Shown piece after piece: positions 1 to 13,439 of a DNA stretch of 64,000 nucleotides. Source of the DNA: Prosapia bicincta (Eukaryota; Arthropoda; Insecta; Hemiptera; Cercopidae); NCBI GenBank assembly GCA_036971475.1, contig JBAIZL010000006.1:62327898-62391897 (forward strand), in the 5' to 3' direction. The notes below the pieces were generated by a model. It was not told the origin of the DNA, ran no database searches, and saw only the letters and a list, made by a program, of their open reading frames with translations. Each line of letters opens with the position of its first letter. Within the stretch, counting starts at the first letter, position 1. Made by a program: the position numbers and the translations under genes.

Positions 1-679
1 AGAGTTCGGTTAAGATAGGCTCGGCCCGAAGAGACGCATTTATATAAATATAAATATATATATTACCTATAACAGCCCTTTAAGATTTTATTGTTACGAT
101 GTCTTTGATATAAAAAACTAACACTTTTACAATCTACAACCCCAAAGGTTTTAGGCACCAGCAGCCACTGATTATCAATGCACTTATTTATTGTATTTAA
201 CTTAAATAAACCCATAACTCAAATTGGAAAGAAATTTTTAAAACACTCTCACACAAAGCAATCAGTACGCTAGCCATTTATAATCTCACGAACAAATAAT
301 GAAAAATCACTTTACAAGATTCTATAATCAAACGAGAGGTAGCAGCACTAGACGCGGAAATCTTTGACAGATATCAGTTATTGAAATTTAGTTTCTTACT
401 GGGAAATAATGTAACGGATACTATCCTATTTAATACTTGTTAAACCTGAATAACGGTCAAATACGATGGGGTAACCCTGAGCGCAAAGAATAATTTGACA
501 TTTTCTACAGCGGGAAATACTATTCTAACAAATACATATTTGTAATAAAGTTAATCCTACATCTAACAAAGACATTAAGTGTTTGAATACGTAATTTGTA
601 AACGTTTTTATACACTAACTTTTACAATTAAATATTTTTACTTGTTTGATTAGTATATGAACTAAGGAATATTGTTCAG
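1..679 (+). other. gene A intron 3 (partial), AT-rich
   Basis: AT-rich sequence leading to the splice acceptor at 679. I see no exon, RNA gene or recognisable repeat beyond short TA runs near 40-62. Confidence 0.5.
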
Positions 680-765
680 TAGGAGACGGACGGGAAGGAG
701 TGCCCGAACTAGCTCCGTACGATGCTATCTACGTGGGAGCCGTGGCCTCCGAAGTTCCACCAGCT
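680..765 (+). CDS. gene A penultimate exon (86 nt, motif II)
   Basis: Starts phase 1 (TA completes a codon from the missing upstream exon, probably Leu) and ends phase 0. Encodes GDGREGVPELAPYDAIYVGA followed by VASEVPPA. Very similar to 31048-31133 of gene B: 86 nt in both, with only a few substitutions. Confidence 0.88.
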
Positions 766-1301
766 GTAAGTATATTCTTTGGAGTATTTTAAAGGTTTTG
801 AGGGCATAACGTGAATGGGAAAACTATAAAATAGAGTACAATGTAAAATAACAGTTCTCTTCGAAGTATAAATTGTGGCCTAGCAGTAGAATATAAGGAC
901 TTTACAGGATCTTGGTAAGAACATCAAAACAAAATAAAAACCTGGAATAGCATCTTTATAAAAAGATCCCATTAGGTGTTATGCAAACAAGATCCTACAT
1001 AAAGATCTAAACCGTTCATGATATATTTCTCAAATTGTTAGGTTTTATAGATCTATACATCCTAAATCGAATAAACTATATAGAAATACTATAATTTAAA
1101 AAAATTCACATAACATTGATCAAGGCTATAAAGTTTTATTTGACTCTAAAACTAAATTTTGAGAAAGTAAATTCAATATAATAATTGCATTTATGCAGGA
1201 CGAAGAGTAGATTCGCGTGGTGATAACAGTTTTTTAGTATTCACATTAGTGTTTTATTTATCCAAGTTTATACGTAATATCTCCTAAGCCATTCATGATA
1301 T

Positions 1302-1356
<55 letters not shown>

Positions 1357-3821
1357 CCTCGAATGTTTATATTTAATACATCGATTTATCCTGAATCGAA
1401 CAAAGTATATAAAGTTCCTATTATAAAATATCTTTTTTCATCAAAAATTTGTCAACTGATATTATTTTGTAAATATTAAAAAAAAATTAATTCAGTATAT
1501 TACTTCTACGTATGCAGCATGTAGCGTAGATTCACTTTGTGTTTAGTATCCTTATTAGTTATCAGGATGTATGGATGTATAAACAATGTATGACAGAATA
1601 TAAACATCCTATTATAAAAAATGGGACTTTCCTCAAACATTTATCCAGGCTATTTAGTCACAATTTTTTGTAAATATTTTGGAAAAAATAATTTTATGTT
1701 ATTACTTTTACTTGTGTAGAATATAGCGTGGATTCGCGTGGTGTTAACAATTTCCTAGTATTCCTATTGGTGTTTTATTTATCCAAGCCTATAAGTAACA
1801 GTTAGCCACGGATATCTTCTAAACTGTTCATGATATGTACCTTAGATTGTTATATTATATATATATATATATCTATAACTTCTGAATCGAATTAAGTATA
1901 TAGAGATCCTAGTATAAGAAAATATTTGTTTTCTTAAAAAACTTAATGTCATGATTTTTTTGAAAAGTTTTGAAAAGTATAATTATATTTTATTACTTCT
2001 ACTTATGCAGATGTTAAGCTGACAAGGGAAATAGGCTGTTTCATGTGTGCTCCGTCCTTCGCTAATTTGTCGGATTTCTCATTACCAGGGACTTCCATAT
2101 GACATGGGATCCACTGGAGGTGGACAATCTATCCGTCTTCTAAGAGTTTTGCGAGACCTTTCCTACCTTCTAGTGTTAAACTGCAGTCAGTGGGAGTGCT
2201 GCTGGCTAACGCGATAATTGCAGCTTGTGAGTCGATGAAAATAGCAACTCTTCTGCAATTCAGTTGTTCTTTCTCTGTGACTAGCCTCAGCTCTTTAACG
2301 GCTGTTATTTTTGCAGCTATTTCACCATCATAGTTGCTTGAGTATATCCCAACTGCATGACTTTTTTCAAAAAGGTGTGAGTACACGCCTGCCCCGGTTC
2401 TATTCTTAGAGCATTATTCTGTATTCTGTCAAGCTTTTGGAGGTTGTTGCTGTTTGCTAATAAGACTACTTCACATGCATATTCCATTGTGGGTCTCACG
2501 TAGGTCTTATAGGCTATGTTGAGAAACTCAGTGCTATACTGTAAATCAGTTCACCTGGAGACAAGTAGAGGAAAGAAGTGGCAAACGTTACTGTTGGAAG
2601 GGCCTCTCCCCCGAAACCTAAGTAGAGCGGCTGCCGTCGCACAATTTCGTACTTGTACTGGGCATGATTACCTCCGGGCACACCTTCACCGTCTTGGTCT
2701 GGTGGACACTGACATCTGTCCCCTATGTCTAGGAGAAAGAATGAACGGCGACCATCTGCCAAAGTGCCCCGAACTGGTGATCATAACTCCACAGTTGTCT
2801 CGTTTCTACTGGGAGGCTCGACGCCGAATGACTTCTTTGCCAAGGGCAGGCATTGGGTAAAGTAAGTACTTCTACTTATGCAGAATGTTTCGTAGAATCA
2901 TGAAGTATAAACAGTTCTTTGCTCTGTTAAAGGGTGCTTTGTACGTATTCATCTATCCATGACAAAAACAGTTACCTAGGAATATATCGTAAACGGTTAA
3001 TGTTATATACCTAAAATTGTCTTATTTGTTACATCTAAACTTTCTGAATCGAATAAATTACAGAGTATCCTTTAAAATATTGTTTTTCACAAAAAAATTA
3101 ACAATTCTTTATGTTTTGAAAGAAATTACTTTATTACTTCTACATATCTACATATGTAAAAGTAATAAAATAAAATAATGTTGCGTAGATTCACGAAGCT
3201 TAAATAGTTTTTGTTATTACGTACAGGGATTCTTTTTACCAATAATATTCCATATTTCTATCAGGTTGTAAATTAACAAGTTGAATATCATAGTTTTCCT
3301 GTAATTATTAGCTGTGTCATACAAGAAATATCGTCGGCGCGTTTCAGCTGTAACCCTCTAAATCGTCAAAGGAAGTAAGTATACCAGAGTGGCGGGAGGT
3401 TCTACGAAACGCGTCGCTGAGATTTAATATGGCAGGAACCGTGGTACTCACACTGGCATGGTCGTAACGCAGGACACGTAAACTATTGCATTATAATGTA
3501 ACTACTTGTCCACAGCTGATGGATCAACTCAACTTCGGCGGTAGGATGCTGATAGCGATAGCTAGCAACGCCTCTGAGAAGTACTACTACACCTTGGTGG
3601 TGATCGACAAGCTGGCCAACGGCACTGTTAGAGTGGACGAGCGGTACGAGGTGTACGAGCCTCTAGATCTACTGTGCAGTTACAATCGCACGGCCGTCAA
3701 CATATTGCATCAAAGATCTCTCAAAGAAGCCAATCAAACAGATGGCCAAATCATCAACCAACTACCTCATCATGCAACTATGAAGCTAGGTATCCATCTC
3801 ATTCAAATTATTGTTGACTAA
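680..3821 (+). CDS. PCMT-like gene A (3' part: last two exons)
   Basis: Two exons, 680-765 and 3516-3821, encode the C-terminal third of a protein-L-isoaspartate O-methyltransferase-like protein. The first gives GDGREGVPELAPYDAIYVGA, the family's motif II region of the SAM-binding Rossmann fold. The second starts LMDQLNFGGRMLIAIAS, the usual 'L..QL..GG...IP' strand, then a beta region (LVVIDKLANGTVRVDE). Splice sites are clean: cag|TA at 679/680, GCT|GTAAGT at 765/766, cacag|CTG at 3515/3516. The 86-nt exon and its phases match gene B exactly. The last exon codes for 101 residues against 58 in gene B, so the tail is about 43 residues longer. If the TAA at 3819-3821 is the true stop, it sits on the first base of a foldback element. 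A donor-like site at about 3791 (CTAG|GTATCC) could instead splice to an unseen exon. Upstream exons lie outside the window. Family assignment is firm; enzyme activity is not shown. Confidence 0.85.
1307..1350. repeat. (TA)n microsatellite
   Basis: Uninterrupted TA dinucleotides inside one unit of the degenerate intronic repeat. Confidence 0.9.
1994..2884 (+). mobile_element. 5'-inverted non-LTR retrotransposon fragment with 18-bp target site duplication
   Basis: The 3' end of a LINE-type ORF2 in two opposed pieces. On the minus strand, 2515 down to 2012 reads the end of the reverse transcriptase region (RPTMEYACEVVLL…LQKLDRIQNNALR), then RNase H: GEIAA, FIDSQAA, IPCHMEVPGNEKSDKLAKDG. It has a TAG interrupting the frame at about 2126. 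On the plus strand, 2516-2860 continues to the C-terminus: FRTCTGHDYLRAHLHRLGL and a DICPLC…HLPKCP zinc-knuckle-like motif, ending at TAA. The whole is flanked by an identical 18-bp direct repeat (1994-2011 and 2867-2884). Inversion of the 5' piece against the 3' piece at ~2515 is what twin priming produces. Order RT, RNase H, CCHC-like tail fits the I/Jockey/Loa-type lineages; the exact clade is uncertain. Dead copy. Confidence 0.85.
3516..3821 (+). CDS. gene A terminal exon
   Basis: Opens directly after a cacag acceptor in phase 0 and runs 102 codons to TAA. The first ~60 codons align with gene B's last exon (…LVVIDKLANGTVRVDERYEV). The remaining ~40 codons (from about 3700) have no counterpart in gene B. 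Codons in the first part are GC-richer than the surrounding DNA, as expected of a real exon. Confidence 0.8.
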   Translation: MMDQLNFGGRMLIAIASNASEKYYYTLVVIDKLANGTVRVDERYEVYEPLDLLCSYNRTAVNILHQRSLKEANQTDGQIINQLPHHATMKLGIHLIQIIVD

Positions 3822-4031
3822 AAACACTTGTACATATGTGAGTATGTTACACTTGCCACTTACACCTACAGTAGCACTTGTTAAACTTTGTTGATTATTG
3901 AGAACGGCCGTTTCGAGAGATGTGTCCCATTGTCAACTCAGATGTGTATGGTCTGTAGGTAAGTGTAACATACTAACATATGTACAAGTGTTTTAATTAA
4001 AAACTAGTAGCTCAATTGAAGATGGAATCAA
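3821..4031. mobile_element. foldback element A (34-bp arms) next to gene A stop
   Basis: Inverted arms 3821-3854 and 3961-3994 pair with one short mismatch. Smaller inner arms (about 3856-3870 and 3950-3963) lie inside. The loop core at 3897-3939 is the reverse complement of the loop core of the foldback at 55573-55616. The flank 'ctagtagctca…gaagatggaatcaa' at 4004-4031 is also shared with that element (55677-55707). The arms of the two elements are unrelated in sequence. Confidence 0.75.
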
Positions 4032-4146
4032 ATAATATATATATTAGAATTATTTCCGAGGCAATTTTGAAACTATTTGCTACATAAATTAAAGTAAACA
4101 AAAATACCATTTGTATGTATATATTTTAATTGATGGAAAGCTGTAA

Positions 4147-4208
<62 letters not shown>

Positions 4209-4326
4209 CATATATATGTGTATATATATGTACATATATATATATATATATATATGCATATATATGTGTATATATATGTACATATATATATATATATATA
4301 TATATGCATATATATGTGTATATATA

Positions 4327-4382
<56 letters not shown>

Positions 4383-4393
4383 TATATATGTAA

Positions 4394-4461
<68 letters not shown>

Positions 4462-4472
4462 AGGCATCAACC

Positions 4473-4805
4473 ATATATATATATTGTAATCTTTGGATGA
4501 AATGTTTTCATGTTAAATATATATGGTTGAATAATATTTTCATAAAGAAGAATATATCATTTTTTATTTTTCTAAAGTGTATTTTTACTAAACTAAATAA
4601 GTTAAGCTTTTCGCTGATTTGCAGTTCAGCAATCTCAAACTTATAAATAACAAAAAGATATGCTGACACTGAAAATCAGCGAAAAGCTTAACTTATTTAG
4701 TTTAGTAAAAATACACTTTAGAAAAATAAAAAATGATATATTCTTCTTTATGAAAATATTATTCAACCATATATATTTAACATGAAAACATTTCATCCAA
4801 GGATT

Positions 4806-4820
<15 letters not shown>
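4473..4820. mobile_element. foldback element C (148-bp arms)
   Basis: Left arm 4473-4620 and right arm 4672-4820 are near-perfect reverse complements around a 51-nt loop. Each inner end has a small stem ending in GCGAAAAGC (reverse of 4606-4614, and the matching stretch from about 4679). The foldbacks near 48.1-48.5 kb have the same end. It is bounded on both outer sides by (TA)n. Confidence 0.8.
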
Positions 4821-4854
<34 letters not shown>

Positions 4855-4860
<6 letters not shown>

Positions 4861-4928
4861 AACATAAGTCAAAATACAAATACAAGAATTATAATTCTTG
4901 TATTTGTATTTTGACTTATGTTCTTTAT
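4855..4928. repeat. perfect 74-bp palindrome
   Basis: Symmetric about 4891/4892 with no spacer: every base from 4855 pairs with its mirror to 4928. It directly follows a (TA)n tract. Confidence 0.92.
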
Positions 4929-5003
4929 TAATACATAAGAATACATATTGCGATATATATATATATATGCCTTACAGCTTTCCAGCAATTAAAAATAATA
5001 ATA

Positions 5004-5725
<722 letters not shown>

Positions 5726-5729
5726 ATAC

Positions 5730-5761
<32 letters not shown>

Positions 5762-5801
5762 CGCGCGCGTGCGCGCGAGCGTGTGTGTGGGTGTGTGTGT
5801 C
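5730..5801. repeat. (CA)n-(CG-rich)-(TG)n palindromic microsatellite
   Basis: A run of CA dinucleotides passes into gctcgcgcgcgtgcgcgcga, then into GTGTGTG, so the whole tract is nearly self-complementary. Strict purine/pyrimidine alternation over about 70 bp with a CpG-rich centre. Confidence 0.9.
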
Positions 5802-5864
5802 TTACAACATTCCATCAATTTAAAAATAATTATATATATGTATATATGGTATATCTATCTTCCT

Positions 5865-5916
5865 ACTTTCTCTCTCTCTCTCTCACTTTCTCTCTCTCTC
5901 TCTCTCTCTCTCTCTG
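5865..5916. repeat. (CT)n microsatellite
   Basis: CT dinucleotides with a single ACTTT interruption. Confidence 0.9.
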
Positions 5917-6789
5917 TAGATAATTAATAGTCATTCCATTTATTCTTACTATATAGTTTTAATTTCTTTGAAATTATTAAGTTCTCTTGCTTGCCAGTTT
6001 TAGTTTTATCAGTCATAGATAATTATTAATTTACAATTTAAAAATTACTGGAATATTTATCCCAATAACACAATCGGAAATTAACAAGCATTTAATATGC
6101 CTATGACTAATGTTATATCTAAAATAATTTAACAACTGCCAAAAGCCTAAGCTATTACCCATTATGGCTGAAAATCGATTCACTCAATTATTATATCCGT
6201 TACGTAGTATACTTAAACAACGTATTTTTAATTAGTAATAATTTTAAGGCAATTATGTCCTATATTAACAGCTTCTCTTATTTCGCGGCGAAAAGATTCT
6301 GGGTAATTTGACTGTTTAAATACTTTATCTGGTTTTAATTTTAAAATGTACTATTTAATGGCAGTGATTTAAAAAAATAGATAGTTTAAAAAAATGTAAC
6401 TGAGAAATTATCTATCTATATTCTAGAGATATTCTTTCAAATATATTTAATTTGTTTGTATTCGAGATGATTGACTTGGGTAAATAGTACTTGAGTGAGT
6501 TTGCTGGTGTTCCCTTGAGTCACGTGACAGGTTTGCGTCCAGCTTACGAAGACCGTTGAAGATCTTCGTTTGAACTAACTTTCAAATTCATTAATTATAT
6601 TTTTTCCGAAGTCACACAAAGTTTTAGGGTTGACACTACTAACTGACAACATAAACATTTGGTCCGTACTTAAGCGATGCCAAGTCCCCTTACGCCTCCA
6701 ACCTCGGACTACTGTCTGAAAGTGTACAAAACGTTCACTGTTCTAGTGAACTGTATCTCCAAACCCAAGTCATGATTAAACTCTCATTC
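5917..6789. other. intergenic, nothing recognised
   Basis: AT-rich, no open frame of note, no terminal repeats recognised. It leads into the 40-bp minisatellite. Confidence 0.4.
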
Positions 6790-7850
6790 ATCGAATCTCT
6801 AGTTGAACTTGGTCTCTAGCATACCCTCGGTCTTGTCTCTAGCTGTACCTGTCTCTAGCTGCCCTTGGTCACGTCTCTAGCTGCCATTGGTCTAGATCAT
6901 ACCCTTGGTCATGTCTCTAGCTGCATCTGCCTCTAGCTGCCCTTGGTCTCTAGCATACCCTCGGTCTTGTCTCTAGCTGTACCTGTCTCTAGCTGCCCTT
7001 GGTCTAGATCATACCCTTGGTCAAGTCTCTATCTGAATCTGCCTCTAGCTGCCCTTGGTCTCTAGCATACCCTCGGTCTTGTCTCTAGCTGCACCTGTCT
7101 CTAGCTGCCCTTAGTCTCTGGCATACCATCAGTCAGGTCTCTAGCTGTCCTCGGTCTCTAGCATATACTTGGTCACGTCTCTAGCTGTACTTATATATAG
7201 CTGCCTTTGTTTACGTCTCTAGCAGCACCTGTCTCTAGCTGCCCTTGGTCTCTAGCATACCCTTGGTTACGTCTCTAGCTGCCCTTGGTCTCTAGCATAC
7301 CCTTGGTCACTTCTCCAGCTGCCATTGGTATCTAGCATAAACTTCGTCATGTCTCTAGCTGTACCTGTATCTAGCTTCCCTCGGTCACGTCTCTTGCGGC
7401 ATCTGTCTCTAACTGTCCTTGGTCTCTAGCAAACCCTTGGTCACGTCTCTAGCTTCTCTTGGTCTCTAGCATACCTTCGGTCACGTCTCTAGCTTCCCTT
7501 GGTCTCTAGCATACCCTTGGTCACGTCTCTAGCTGCCATTGGTCTCTAGCATACCCTTGGTCACGTCTCTAGCTGTACCTGTCTCTAGCATATCCTTGGT
7601 CACGTCTCTAGCTGTACCTGTCTCTAGCTTCCCTTGGTCACGTCTCTTGCGGCACCTGTCTCTAGTTGCTTTTGGTCTCTAGCATATCCTTGGTCACGTC
7701 TCTAGCTTTACCTAACTCTAGTTGCCTTTGGTCTGTAATTGCCCTTGGATTCTAGTAGACCCTTGGTCACGTCTCTAGCTCTGCCTAACTCTAGTTGCCC
7801 TTGGACTCTAGTAGACCCTTGGCCACGTCTCTAGCTCTACCTGTCCTATT
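6790..7850 (+). repeat. 40-bp minisatellite (gene A-B intergenic)
   Basis: About 25 copies of a unit built from 'tctctagctgcccttgg' and 'tctctagcatacccttgg' plus 'tcacg'. Consecutive atacccttgg blocks at 7511 and 7551 are exactly 40 bp apart. Units vary and some are deleted; divergence rises at the right end (7680-7850). Stops in all frames. Confidence 0.9.
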
Positions 7851-7969
7851 TCTTCAAAGTTTGTCACCTTTGTGGTGCGCAAATCACACAACAATAAATT
7901 GTCTGGAATTTTCTACTAGTTTACAGCAATACACTTGGTACAAAGGACTACCTTTGCCCTGTGGTATAC

Positions 7970-9639
<1,670 letters not shown>

Positions 9640-9640
<1 letters not shown>

Positions 9641-12600
9641 TAGCATGAGTTCCTTTTATCCTGTGTTTATAGGTCACCATAGAATGGGTCCTTTTATCAT
9701 GTTTTGGCGGATCACCATCGAATAGTTCCTTTAACCATATCGCAACTATTATCATAAAATGTGTTCCTTTTATCCTGCCGTGGTTAATCACCTTCGAATG
9801 CGTTCCGTTTGTCATATCTTACCGAGTCGTCATCAGAAAAGTTCTCTTTATCATGTTTTATTGAATTATCATCGATTGGTTTTTTTTTATCATGCCCTAG
9901 CTATTATCATAAAATGTGTTCCTTTTATCCTGCCATGATTATTCACCTTCGAATGGGTTCCGTTTGTCATATCTTACCGAGTCGTCATCAGAAAAGTTCT
10001 CTTTATCATGTTTTATTGAATTATCATCGATTGGTTTTTTTTTATCATGCCCTAGCTATTATCATAAAATGTGTTCCTTTTATCCTGCCATGATTATTCA
10101 CCTTCGAATGGGTTCCGTTTGTCATATCTTACCGAGTCGTCATCAGAAAAGTTCCCTTTATTATGTTTTATTGAATTATCATCGATTGGTTTTTTTTATC
10201 ATGCCCTAGCTATTATCATAAAATGTGTTCCTTTTATCCTGCCATGATTATTCACCTTCGAATGGGTTCCGTTTGTCATATCTTACCGAGTCGTCATCAG
10301 AAAAGTTCCCTTTATTATGTTTTATTGAATTATCATCGATTGGTTTTTTTTTATCATGCCCTAGCTATTATCATAAAATGTGTTCCTTTTATCCTGCCAT
10401 GATTATTCACCTTCGAATGGGTTCCGTTTGTCATATCTTACCGAGTCGTCATCAGAAAAGTTCCCTTTATTATGTTTTATTGAATTATCATCGATTGGTT
10501 TTTTTTTATCATGCCCTAGCTATTATCATAAAATGTGTTCCTTTTATCCTGCCATGATTATTCACCTTCGAATGGGTTCCGTTTGTCATATCTTACCGAG
10601 TCGTCATCAGAAAAGTTCCCTTTATTATGTTTTATTGAATTATCATCGATTGGTTTTTTTTTATCATGCCCTAGCTATTATCATAAAATGTGTTCCTTTT
10701 ATCCTGCCATGATTATTCACCTTCGAATGGGTTCCGTTTGTCATATCTTACCGAGTCGTCATCAGAAAAGTTCCCTTTATTATGTTTTATTGAATTATCA
10801 TCGATTGGTTTTTTTTTATCATGCCCTAGCTATTATCATAAAATGTGTTCCTTTTATCCTGCCATGATTATTCACCTTCGAATGGGTTCCGTTTGTCATA
10901 TCTTACCGAGTCGTCATCAGAAAAGTTCCCTTTATTATGTTTTATTGAATTATCATCGATTGGTTTTTTTTTATCATGCCCTAGCTATTATCATAAAATG
11001 TGTTCCTTTTATCCTGCCATGATTATTCACCTTCGAATGGGTTCCGTTTGTCATATCTTACCGAGTCGTCATCAGAAAAGTTCCCTTTATTATGTTTTAT
11101 TGAATTATCATCGATTGGTTTTTTTTATCATGCCCTAGCTATTATCATAAAATGTGTTCCTTTTATCCTGCCATGATTATTCACCTTCGAATGGGTTCCG
11201 TTTGTCATATCTTACCGAGTCGTCATCAGAAAAGTTCCCTTTATTATGTTTTATTGAATTATCATCGATTGGTTTTTTTTATCATGCCCTAGCTATTATC
11301 ATAAAATGTGTTCCTTTTATCCTGCCATGATTATTCACCTTCGAATGGGTTCCGTTTGTCATATCTTACCGAGTCGTCATCAGAAAAGTTCCCTTTATTA
11401 TGTTTTATTGAATTATCATCGATTGGTTTTTTTTTATCATGCCCTAGCTATTATCATAAAATGTGTTCCTTTTATCCTGCCATGATTATTCACCTTCGAA
11501 TGGGTTCCGTTTGTCATATCTTACCGAGTCGTCATCAGAAAAGTTCCCTTTATTATGTTTTATTGAATTATCATCGATTGGTTTTTTTTATCATGCCCTA
11601 GCTATTATCATAAAATGTGTTCCTTTTATCCTGCCATGATTATTCACCTTCGAATGGGTTCCGTTTGTCATATCTTACCGAGTCGTCATCAGAAAAGTTC
11701 CCTTTATTATGTTTTATTGAATTATCATCGATTGGTTTTTTTTTATCATGCCCTAGCTATTATCATAAAATGTGTTCCTTTTATCCTGCCATGATTATTC
11801 ACCTTCGAATGGGTTCCGTTTGTCATATCTTACCGAGTCGTCATCAGAAAAGTTCCCTTTATTATGTTTTATTGAATTATCATCGATTGGTTTTTTTTTA
11901 TCATGCCCTAGCTATTATCATAAAATGTGTTCCTTTTATCCTGCCATGATTATTCACCTTCGAATGGGTTCCGTTTGTCATATCTTACCGAGTCGTCATC
12001 AGAAAAGTTCCCTTTATTATGTTTTATTGAATTATCATCGATTGGTTTTTTTTATCATGCCCTAGCTATTATCATAAAATGTGTTCCTTTTATCCTGCCA
12101 TGATTATTCACCTTCGAATGGGTTCCGTTTGTCATATCTTACCGAGTCGTCATCAGAAAAGTTCCCTTTATTATGTTTTATTGAATTATCATCGATTGGT
12201 TTTTTTTTATCATGCCCTAGCTATTATCATAAAATGTGTTCCTTTTATCCTGCCATGATTATTCACCTTCGAATGGGTTCCGTTTGTCATATCTTACCGA
12301 GTCGTCATCAGAAAAGTTCCCTTTATTATGTTTTATTGAATTATCATCGATTGGTTTTTTTTATCATGCCCTAGCTATTATCATAAAATGTGTTCCTTTT
12401 ATCCTGCCATGATTATTCACCTTCGAATGGGTTCCGTTTGTCATATCTTACCGAGTCGTCATCAGAAAAGTTCCCTTTATTATGTTTTATTGAATTATCA
12501 TCGATTGGTTTTTTTTTATCATGCCCTAGCTATTATCATAAAATGTGTTCCTTTTATCCTGCCATGATTATTCACCTTCGAATGGGTTCCGTTTGTCATA

Positions 12601-13315
12601 TCTTACCGAGTCGTCATCAGAAAAGTTCCCTTTATTATGTTTTATTGAATTATCATCGATTGGTTTTTTTTATCATGCCCTAGCTATTATCATAAAATGT
12701 GTTCCTTTTATCCTGCCATGATTATTCACCTTCGAATGGGTTCCGTTTGTCATATCTTACCGAGTCGTCATCAGAAAAGTTCCCTTTATTATGTTTTATT
12801 GAATTATCATCGATTGGTTTTTTTTATCATGCCCTAGCTATTATCATAAAATGTGTTCCTTTTATCCTGCCATGATTATTCACCTTCGAATGGGTTCCGT
12901 TTGTCATATCTTACCGAGTCGTCATCAGAAAAGTTCCCTTTATTATGTTTTATTGAATTATCATCGATTGGTTTTTTTTTATCATGCCCTAGCTATTATC
13001 ATAAAATGTGTTCCTTTTATCCTGCCATGATTATTCACCTTCGAATGGGTTCCGTTTGTCATATCTTACCGAGTCGTCATCAGAAAAGTTCCCTTTATTA
13101 TGTTTTATTGAATTATCATCGATTGGTTTTTTTTATCATGCCCTAGCTATTATCATAAAATGTGTTCCTTTTATCCTGCCATGATTATTCACCTTCGAAT
13201 GGGTTCCGTTTGTCATATCTTACCGAGTCGTCATCAGAAAAGTTCCCTTTATTATGTTTTATTGAATTATCATCGATTGGTTTTTTTTATCATGCCCTAG
13301 CTATTATCATCAAAT
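9640..13315 (+). repeat. 154/155-bp satellite-like tandem array
   Basis: About 23 head-to-tail units, nearly identical from about 9913 to 13300 and diverged at the left edge (9640-9800). Anchors recur at 9916, 10225, 10380, 10535, 10690 … 13162. Units differ in length by one T in a poly-T run (8 or 9 T), giving 154 or 155 bp. Each unit carries two related half-motifs (ttccttttatcctgccatg and ttccgtttgtcatatctta), so the unit is itself an old multimer. The repeated 97-110 residue frames beginning MFLLSC are by-products and end wherever the poly-T length shifts frame. Confidence 0.95.
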
Positions 13316-13439
13316 GGGTTCCTTTTGTCTTGTCTTACCGAATCTCCAATATATGGTTTATTTATACCCTGTCATAGCTAGTCAACATGCCCTATGTGTT
13401 TGTTATTGTGTCGTAGATAGTAACCATCGAATTGGTCCA

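Larger units (their letters stand above)
1000..3200 (+). repeat. degenerate ~300-330 bp tandem repeat in gene A intron 4
   Basis: The same landmark series recurs at about 1190, 1510, 1715, 2000/2880 and 3165: a 'tacttctacttatgcag' block, then 'gtagattcgcgtgg', then 'tattagtgttttatttatcc', then 'gttcatgatatacac', then 'ctgaatcgaa(t/c)aaa'. Copies are diverged, one is shortened, and one is split by the retrotransposon at 2012-2866. An old, decaying tandem array. Confidence 0.7.
4127..4990. repeat. nested hairpin region with (TA)n/(TATG)n tracts
   Basis: An outer pair, 'gatggaaagctgtaag' (4131-4146) and 'cttacagctttccagc' (4971-4986), encloses several (TA)n and TATGTG-containing tracts (4150-4460, 4809-4857). 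It also encloses an inverted repeat with ~148-bp arms (4473-4620 and 4672-4820, 51-nt loop, essentially one mismatch) and a perfect 74-bp palindrome (4855-4928). Reading frames of Tyr/Ile repeats here are TA artefacts. Confidence 0.85.

Noticed and set aside
9809..13377. A dozen near-identical 97-110 codon frames beginning MFLLSCHDYS
   Set aside because: They are the 154/155-bp repeat read through; start and end depend only on poly-T length.
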